Virus record (IMG/VR): IMGVR_UViG_3300046167_000817
Span: 1 to 62,589 of that record
Direction: 5' to 3' (one strand)
Length of the DNA stretch: 62,589 nt
Source: a virus
Within the stretch, counting starts at the first letter, position 1, and every line of letters starts with the position of its first letter. The notes below the pieces were generated by a model. The model was not told the DNA's origin. It worked only from the letters and a program-made list of their open reading frames with translations, and made no database searches. This document shows, piece after piece, positions 59,126 through 62,589 of the stretch. Position numbers and translations under genes: made by a program.

Positions 59126-59427
59126 GTGTCTTGGTTTGAGTTATCTATTCTAGGTAATAACCTGTTGTATGTTATGCCGTCACTATCTCTGCCAATGTTG
59201 TAATCAACAGTATAGTTGTCTTTTAAAAATTTACTATAGTCTTCATAGATTTCATTCCACGCATCATCTCCTAATTCTTTTCTAAACTCTAATATATAAC
59301 GGTTATGTTTAGTTAATCCGTCATACGCATAACAAGATTCCATCATGCTCTTAAAAGCGTCTATATTGTTTTCAAAAGCATTAGTAATAAGTTGATTATC
59401 ACGTAAGGGTAATTTATTTTTTTCCAT
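59122..59427 (-). CDS. Hypothetical protein, 101 aa
   Basis: Acidic, helical, with FRKELGDDAWNEIYEDYSKF. It starts one base before the KTSC gene's end and overlaps the downstream gene by 4 nt. Confidence 0.55.
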   Translation of the reverse strand: MEKNKLPLRDNQLITNAFENNIDAFKSMMESCYAYDGLTKHNRYILEFRKELGDDAWNEIYEDYSKFLKDNYTVDYNIGRDSDGITYNRLLPRIDNSNQDT

Positions 59428-59666
59428 TATATTATTTTTATACTTTGTTTTGTGTGACTGTACGTGTTCTTTATGTTCTTATTATAAAACTTTCCTATAG
59501 AATGACAATTACGCATTCTTTGAAATGTACGTACATGTACTTTCCAATATGAATACATAGTACCGTTTTGAAACAACACTAATAATATTCTTTTTTCTCG
59601 ATCATACGAGACTTGTTTAATTGCTTTACTATCAACTAGTAAAACTTCTTTGCTTACTTTTCTCAT
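59427..59666 (-). CDS. KTSC-domain protein, 79 aa
   Basis: Start set at the ATG giving MRKVSKEVLLVD because the open frame further upstream runs through a tRNA-like sequence. IKQVSYDREKRILLVLFQNG, MYSYWKV and GKFYNKNIKNTY match the KTSC domain (small beta-alpha fold of unknown role found in phages and lysyl-tRNA-related proteins). It lies right after the tRNA genes. Confidence 0.75.
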   Translation of the reverse strand: MRKVSKEVLLVDSKAIKQVSYDREKRILLVLFQNGTMYSYWKVHVRTFQRMRNCHSIGKFYNKNIKNTYSHTKQSIKII

Positions 59667-59668
59667 AG

Positions 59669-59730
59669 AAAGTATGAGAGGATTCGAACCTCTCTGCTCA
59701 CAAGCCGGACTGCGAGCCTCCATTTACTTT
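59669..59730 (-). tRNA. tRNA-like sequence, atypical or incomplete
   Basis: The T arm AGAGG-TTCGAAT-CCTCT is canonical, and AAAGTA pairs with TACTTT as an acceptor stem. Only about 62 nt lie between these ends, and no standard D arm plus anticodon arm can be folded; instead CTCGC pairs with GTGAG around a large loop. It may be a decayed tRNA, a tRNA mimic, or a site of missing bases. Anticodon not assigned. Confidence 0.45.
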
Positions 59731-59752
59731 GTAACCCACGAGCTAATCATCA

Positions 59753-59766
59753 TTAACTCTAGTTAA
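59753..59766. other. Inverted repeat between tRNA genes
   Basis: TTAACT, 2 nt, AGTTAA. Could help processing of the tRNA transcript. Confidence 0.4.
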
Positions 59767-59822
59767 ATGAAATCTGAATTAAAGGAGTTATTAACCGATC
59801 TTCTTTACATATTTCCATTTAG

Positions 59823-59894
59823 TTGCGACGGGCGGACTCGAACCGCCGACCTCTGGGTTATGAGCCCAGCAAGATACCACTTCTCCACGTCGCT
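59823..59894 (-). tRNA. Initiator tRNA-fMet (CAT), 72 nt
   Basis: The cloverleaf folds fully: acceptor AGCGACG/CGTCGCA, D stem GAGA/TCTT, anticodon arm CTGGG-CTCATAA-CCCAG, T arm GGCGG-TTCGAGT-CCGCC. All initiator marks are present: unpaired 1-72 (A/A), purine 11-pyrimidine 24 (A-T), and three G-C pairs at 29-31/39-41. CCA is not encoded. It is the first RNA gene after promoter 59997. Confidence 0.93.
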
Positions 59895-59996
59895 ATATTA
59901 TTAGAGTAAAGGGTGAATCTGGCATTACCTTTTTATATCACCGTTTTGCTTCATGCCGCCAGACATTTACTCATTATGAAATCACTACATATATAA

Positions 59997-60024
59997 TATC
60001 ATTCATCTTTCGTGTCGGGTTCGT
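59997..60024 (-). promoter_or_regulatory. Leftward promoter element before the tRNA genes
   Basis: ACGA, 7 nt, ACGA, 8 nt, TGATATTATATA. Both half-repeats are exact. The TGA is the stop of the 76-aa gene, whose C-terminus NEPDTKDE is encoded by the element. Confidence 0.85.
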
Positions 60025-60229
60025 TTGCGTAGCCACCCAACTTAAACTTATAACTTAAGTCATCAGCAATGGAGTGTATAGCACTTACTACCGCATCCTG
60101 TATTAAGTCATGTATTCTACCGTCTAAATAACCATCAGGTTTCCACGCATCCGTGTTATGATTTTCTAAAGTGTCAATTACTTTTTTCATTGCCTCTTTA
60201 ATATCCATATCTATTAACTCTCTATCCAT
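59999..60229 (-). CDS. Hypothetical protein, 76 aa
   Basis: Acidic helical protein starting MDRELIDMDIKEAMKKV. The C-terminal tail is encoded by the promoter element. It overlaps the upstream gene by 8 nt. Confidence 0.55.
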   Translation of the reverse strand: MDRELIDMDIKEAMKKVIDTLENHNTDAWKPDGYLDGRIHDLIQDAVVSAIHSIADDLSYKFKLGGYANEPDTKDE

Positions 60230-60590
60230 CTTTATTAAGGTTTAATTTACTTTTTATTATTGTTTCAATATCAACGCCATACAAAGCGCCCTCTAAAGCT
60301 AAGTAAGCTGCTTGGCTTACACTATTAGCTCTTTGCCCTGTCATGGGGTCATCAGCAAACACGTCATAACTTAACTCGTCTATAATTTTTTTACAGTCAG
60401 ATGTGTATATTACTTGTGTTTCACAATACTGATGTATGTACTCACTTATATAATGGTCTTCAAATTCGTAGTCATTACTCATTAACTCCCAATTTATATC
60501 AGTAACGATCGTATCAATACAATCTTCTTGGTAGTCTTTAGCGGCTTGTTCTGCTTCAGATAGCCACTCACTTATATTATTGCTTGTCAT
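60222..60590 (-). CDS. Hypothetical acidic protein, 122 aa
   Basis: Contains INWELMSNDYEFEDHYISEY and a C-terminal QAAYLALEGALYG. No family recognised; similar in style to other small early phage proteins that bind host targets. Confidence 0.55.
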   Translation of the reverse strand: MTSNNISEWLSEAEQAAKDYQEDCIDTIVTDINWELMSNDYEFEDHYISEYIHQYCETQVIYTSDCKKIIDELSYDVFADDPMTGQRANSVSQAAYLALEGALYGVDIETIIKSKLNLNKDG

Positions 60591-60591
60591 A

Positions 60592-60721
60592 TTAATCTAA
60601 TTTTGTCCAGTATGTAAATTTATTCATTCTTTTAACTTCACTTTTGAGCTCTTGAATTATTTCAATTAATTCAGTTGAGTCAAGTATTTTTAATTGCTTT
60701 TTTAGTTGGATAATGTTTCAT
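60592..60721 (-). CDS. Small coiled-coil protein, 42 aa, start codon shifted by one base
   Basis: The frame encoding NIIQLKKQLKILDSTELIE and ending TYWTKLD is open but its ATG at 60721 is one base out of phase; removing one A from the ATGAAAC run joins them. The same +1 type of error is seen elsewhere. It lies below the promoter at 60740. Confidence 0.5.
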
Positions 60722-60739
60722 ATTAATCATTTACTTTTA

Positions 60740-60767
60740 TATCAATACTCAATCGTGTCAGCTTCGA
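60740..60767 (-). promoter_or_regulatory. Leftward promoter element at 60.74 kb
   Basis: TCGA (degenerate), 7 nt, ACGA, 8 nt, TGATATAAAA. The TGA is the stop of the zinc-ribbon gene, which ends EADTIEY inside the element. Confidence 0.75.
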
Positions 60768-60888
60768 TCTGCTCTTCACCGCATCTTGGGCATATATCAC
60801 CACATATATCATCACTTACAATTGATGTTAATATTGTGTGACCACAGTTATAACATTCGCCGTCTATTTTATTTTGATACCATTCCAT
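60742..60888 (-). CDS. Zinc-ribbon protein, 48 aa
   Basis: Two CxxC pairs, ECYNCGH and DICPRCGEE, separated by 17 residues. Typical metal-binding ribbon. The stop codon is the -10 TGA of the promoter element. Confidence 0.6.
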   Translation of the reverse strand: MEWYQNKIDGECYNCGHTILTSIVSDDICGDICPRCGEEQIEADTIEY

Positions 60889-61021
60889 CGTCTAAATATT
60901 TACTTATATAATGTTTTAATACTATTTCTTTTTCTTCATCTGTTAATGAATGAAATCCAAACTCTGCAAACATTTCGTCACTGAGTCTATTAAGTTCTGC
61001 TAAATTTCTATACTTGCTCAT
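60869..61021 (-). CDS. Hypothetical protein, 50 aa
   Basis: Helical protein with LAELNRLSDEMFAEFGFHSL. It overlaps the zinc-ribbon gene by 20 nt in another frame. Confidence 0.5.
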   Translation of the reverse strand: MSKYRNLAELNRLSDEMFAEFGFHSLTDEEKEIVLKHYISKYLDDGMVSK

Positions 61022-61124
61022 AATTTTCACTTTCTTGCCATTGGCCACAATCAGCGCAATAACTGTCCATTATTAATTGGTTATATGTTACTTCTTCACT
61101 ATTACAATATTTACACTTGCTCAT
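61008..61124 (-). CDS. Zinc-ribbon protein, 38 aa
   Basis: Two CxxC pairs, CKYCNS and YCADCGQW. It overlaps both neighbours by 14 nt. Confidence 0.55.
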   Translation of the reverse strand: MSKCKYCNSEEVTYNQLIMDSYCADCGQWQESENYEQV

Positions 61125-61326
61125 ATTCTTTTATTACTTTTAAACCATACTCTCCTGCCACATAATTAATGTGTCTTTGCGTAGTCACTGACCACCACCC
61201 GTGTTGAAGTATGTGTCCATCTTCAAATTGAGTATCACGTACTATTGTTGCTACGTGTGTATCATAAGAGTAGATTTTACCGTCTACTTCTCTTAAATTC
61301 TTTTTATGTTTTTCAAATGTTTTCAT
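61111..61326 (-). CDS. Hypothetical protein, 71 aa
   Basis: Small beta-rich protein with SYDTHVATIVRD and a central ILQHGWWSVTTQRHINYV. The last base of the upstream gene is its first. Function unknown. Confidence 0.55.
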   Translation of the reverse strand: MKTFEKHKKNLREVDGKIYSYDTHVATIVRDTQFEDGHILQHGWWSVTTQRHINYVAGEYGLKVIKEYEQV

Positions 61327-61511
61327 TACTCGTGAATTATTGGTATTTCGTCATGCACCATCCACTCACAGTTAGTTAAGTTATGACCCATTTTTGTTAT
61401 TGCGGCTTCAAGCTCCTCGCTATCCATATCCCACGTATTTATAGGGTAGGTTATTACGTCGCCGTCACCAAAGTCTAATACTGTTACGTATTTTTCAAAT
61501 TCGCTTTTCAT
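61326..61511 (-). CDS. Hypothetical acidic protein, 61 aa
   Basis: Acidic protein with FGDGDVITYPINTWDMDSEE. Could mimic DNA or bind a host factor, but no specific match. Confidence 0.5.
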   Translation of the reverse strand: MKSEFEKYVTVLDFGDGDVITYPINTWDMDSEELEAAITKMGHNLTNCEWMVHDEIPIIHE

Positions 61512-61515
61512 ATAT

Positions 61516-61635
61516 TTAATTTTTAGACTCTTCTTGTTTAGCTTTTAAGTAAGCGTTAGTCACCTTATCAATCCACCATTGAGGTCTTGGCTTGTAAGTA
61601 GCGTTATGTAATTCTTGCAATTCTTGTTTTGTCAT
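61516..61635 (-). CDS. Hypothetical peptide, 39 aa
   Basis: Starts MTKQELQELHNATYKPRPQW and has a helical basic tail. First gene after the promoter at 61655. Confidence 0.5.
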   Translation of the reverse strand: MTKQELQELHNATYKPRPQWWIDKVTNAYLKAKQEESKN

Positions 61636-61654
61636 TGTCTTTATTTTATATTTA

Positions 61655-61682
61655 TATCATTACTGTTTCGTATTAGGCTCGT
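61655..61682 (-). promoter_or_regulatory. Leftward promoter element at 61.66 kb
   Basis: ACGA, 7 nt, ACGA, 8 nt, TGATATAAATATA. The upstream 42-aa gene ends NEPNTKQ inside the element and stops at TAA right beside the TGA. Confidence 0.85.
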
Positions 61683-61788
61683 TGTCTATTTTAACAAGTT
61701 TACCATTTACCTTTTTATATCCCATTCTTTTGTATGAACGGTCGAGTACTTCTCTGGTTACATCTTTACCATTTCTATATACTATCAT
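61660..61788 (-). CDS. Hypothetical basic protein, 42 aa
   Basis: Contains VYRNGKDVTREVLDRSYKRM. The tail is encoded by the promoter element. No family recognised. Confidence 0.5.
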   Translation of the reverse strand: MIVYRNGKDVTREVLDRSYKRMGYKKVNGKLVKIDNEPNTKQ

Positions 61789-61791
61789 AAT

Positions 61792-61974
61792 TTAATAATT
61801 TACATTTTCTAACTCTTCTAATCTATCACATAATGCATCTATATTTTCTTGCATTTCCTTTACTTGCTTTCTTAAAGTTATTACTTCTTCAATAGCGGAA
61901 GACGCTACGGATTGCATAGGGTTTTCTTTTTTATACTTTTCGTATAATTTTCCAAATTCAGTATAGTTTTTCAT
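61792..61974 (-). CDS. Small coiled-coil protein, 60 aa
   Basis: Ends in leucine heptads (ITLRKQVKEMQENIDALCDR). It overlaps its neighbour by 4 nt. Confidence 0.5.
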   Translation of the reverse strand: MKNYTEFGKLYEKYKKENPMQSVASSAIEEVITLRKQVKEMQENIDALCDRLEELENVNY

Positions 61975-62153
61975 AATTCTGTATATGTTTTAATTTCACC
62001 TTTGTCATCTGAGTCCATAAACTCATTACCAAACATAATCGTATTGATTAGTTCTTCTATTTGTATTTCTTCTCTTCCAGATTTTACTTTTTTTAACTGA
62101 TAAAGAAATTTTACTAGTGTACCTACCTGTGCTTGTCTAAATTCTATTTTCAT
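61971..62153 (-). CDS. Hypothetical protein, 60 aa
   Basis: Helical, charged, with QAQVGTLVKFLYQLKKVKSG. Function unknown. Confidence 0.5.
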   Translation of the reverse strand: MKIEFRQAQVGTLVKFLYQLKKVKSGREEIQIEELINTIMFGNEFMDSDDKGEIKTYTEL

Positions 62154-62156
62154 ATT

Positions 62157-62282
62157 TTAATTATTTAATTCTTCACTTAATATTTGCTCTACTGCTTGAG
62201 TAAAGTCATCTTTGTCTATTATACCTTCCTTATACACATTAGCATGGAATAGTATTTCTTTACTTATGCTTTCAATTTTCAT
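62157..62282 (-). CDS. Hypothetical protein, 41 aa
   Basis: Starts MKIESISKEILFHANVYKEG, acidic helical C-terminus. First gene of the leftward arm after the promoter at 62311. Confidence 0.5.
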   Translation of the reverse strand: MKIESISKEILFHANVYKEGIIDKDDFTQAVEQILSEELNN

Positions 62283-62310
62283 ATTATTATTATTTTAAAT
62301 TCACTTATAA

Positions 62311-62338
62311 TATCATTGTAAACTCGTATTGGACTCGT
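62311..62338 (-). promoter_or_regulatory. First leftward promoter element of the early arm
   Basis: ACGA, 7 nt, ACGA, 8 nt, TGATATTATAA. Both half-repeats are exact. Drives 62282 leftwards; no gene is found upstream. Confidence 0.8.
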
Positions 62339-62438
62339 AATAGTAAAGTAGTAGTTTTGTTTAAGTGTAGATTAGTAGTGTACAGGTATTAAGCTTCTTC
62401 TCTTACTGTGAGTAAAGAGGAAAAAGGTGACGTTAGGT

Positions 62439-62589
62439 AGTATAATATAAATAATAACACCCTACTGTCACGCTTTTTTTTATTATATCAGTATAGAATC
62501 GTGCTCGGTCCGGGAAAGTAAGCGAGCGTAGCGAGCAGAACAGTGGCCACTTTACTCGTTTTTTGCTATACATGCTATACGCACCTGCC
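62439..62589. repeat. Right copy of imperfect terminal direct repeat
   Basis: Matches 1-152 except for one missing base and a few changes in the T run after CACGC. It implies a unit length near 62,438 bp if the two are assembly overlap. Confidence 0.95.
62486..62513 (-). promoter_or_regulatory. Leftward promoter element (copy in right terminal repeat)
   Basis: Same element as 49-76: GCACGA, 8 nt, TGATATAAT on the minus strand. It is about 200 nt upstream of the early arm's first gene and may add to the promoter at 62311. Confidence 0.6.

Larger units (their letters stand above)
62283..62589. other. Non-coding region at right end, with promoter and repeat
   Basis: No gene here. It holds the promoter element at 62311-62338, a spacer with no obvious structure, and the right copy of the terminal repeat from 62439. 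Together with 1-252 it forms a gene-free junction region of about 400 bases, a likely origin or packaging zone. Confidence 0.6.

Noticed and set aside
1-62589. CRISPR array, integrase or transposase
   Set aside because: No spaced direct repeats, recombinase motifs or insertion-sequence ends were seen.

Overview
The window is a complete or near-complete genome of a tailed dsDNA phage, about 62.4 kb. The first 152 bases recur almost exactly as the last 151, so the molecule is circular, circularly permuted, or has a short terminal repeat. Base composition is AT-rich. Start codons follow A-rich stretches with no Shine-Dalgarno sequence, which is usual for phages of marine Bacteroidota. The terminase, portal, scaffold, capsid, ring and stabilization order, and the giant internal protein, fit a podovirus of the broad crAss-like or flavophage kind. 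Host and family are inferences.

Layout: two transcription arms diverge from a regulatory region near the ends (about 62.3 kb, through the junction, to 0.93 kb). The rightward arm (929-49125, + strand) holds, in order: small genes and a GroEL/GroES pair (0.9-3.6 kb); a tight operon of tiny basic, cysteine-paired and membrane proteins with a 3TM holin (4.1-7.4 kb); two receptor-binding cassettes, each made of a fibre, a chaperone-like gene and a distal adhesin (7.4-17.9 kb); terminase, portal, scaffold and major capsid (18.1-27.1 kb); ring, stabilization and tail proteins (27.2-37.0 kb); internal ejected proteins, including one of 2589 residues with a HELLH site (37.0-48.5 kb); and an M15-peptidase endolysin with a lipoprotein.

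The leftward arm (62282 down to 49149, - strand, continuing across the junction to 253-664) holds early and replication genes: a DnaA-domain-IV-like protein, a resolvase-like endonuclease, MazG-like enzymes, a thymidylate-synthase-family protein whose key residue matches dCMP hydroxymethylase, a primase-helicase, an SSB-like protein, an exonuclease with a possible annealing partner, a sigma factor, an initiator tRNA, and many small zinc-ribbon or hypothetical proteins. No DNA polymerase, RNA polymerase or integrase was recognised.

The strongest unexplained signal is a leftward promoter/operator element present 12 times (11 distinct sites): ACGA-N7-ACGA, then 8 nt, then TGATAT. The spacing never varies, and it occurs only on the early strand. 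In most cases it overlaps the 3' end of the upstream gene in one fixed reading phase, so that the TGA of the -10 box is the stop codon. The phage sigma factor is the obvious candidate reader. Several large genes are broken by +1 shifts, which look more like sequence errors than biology.
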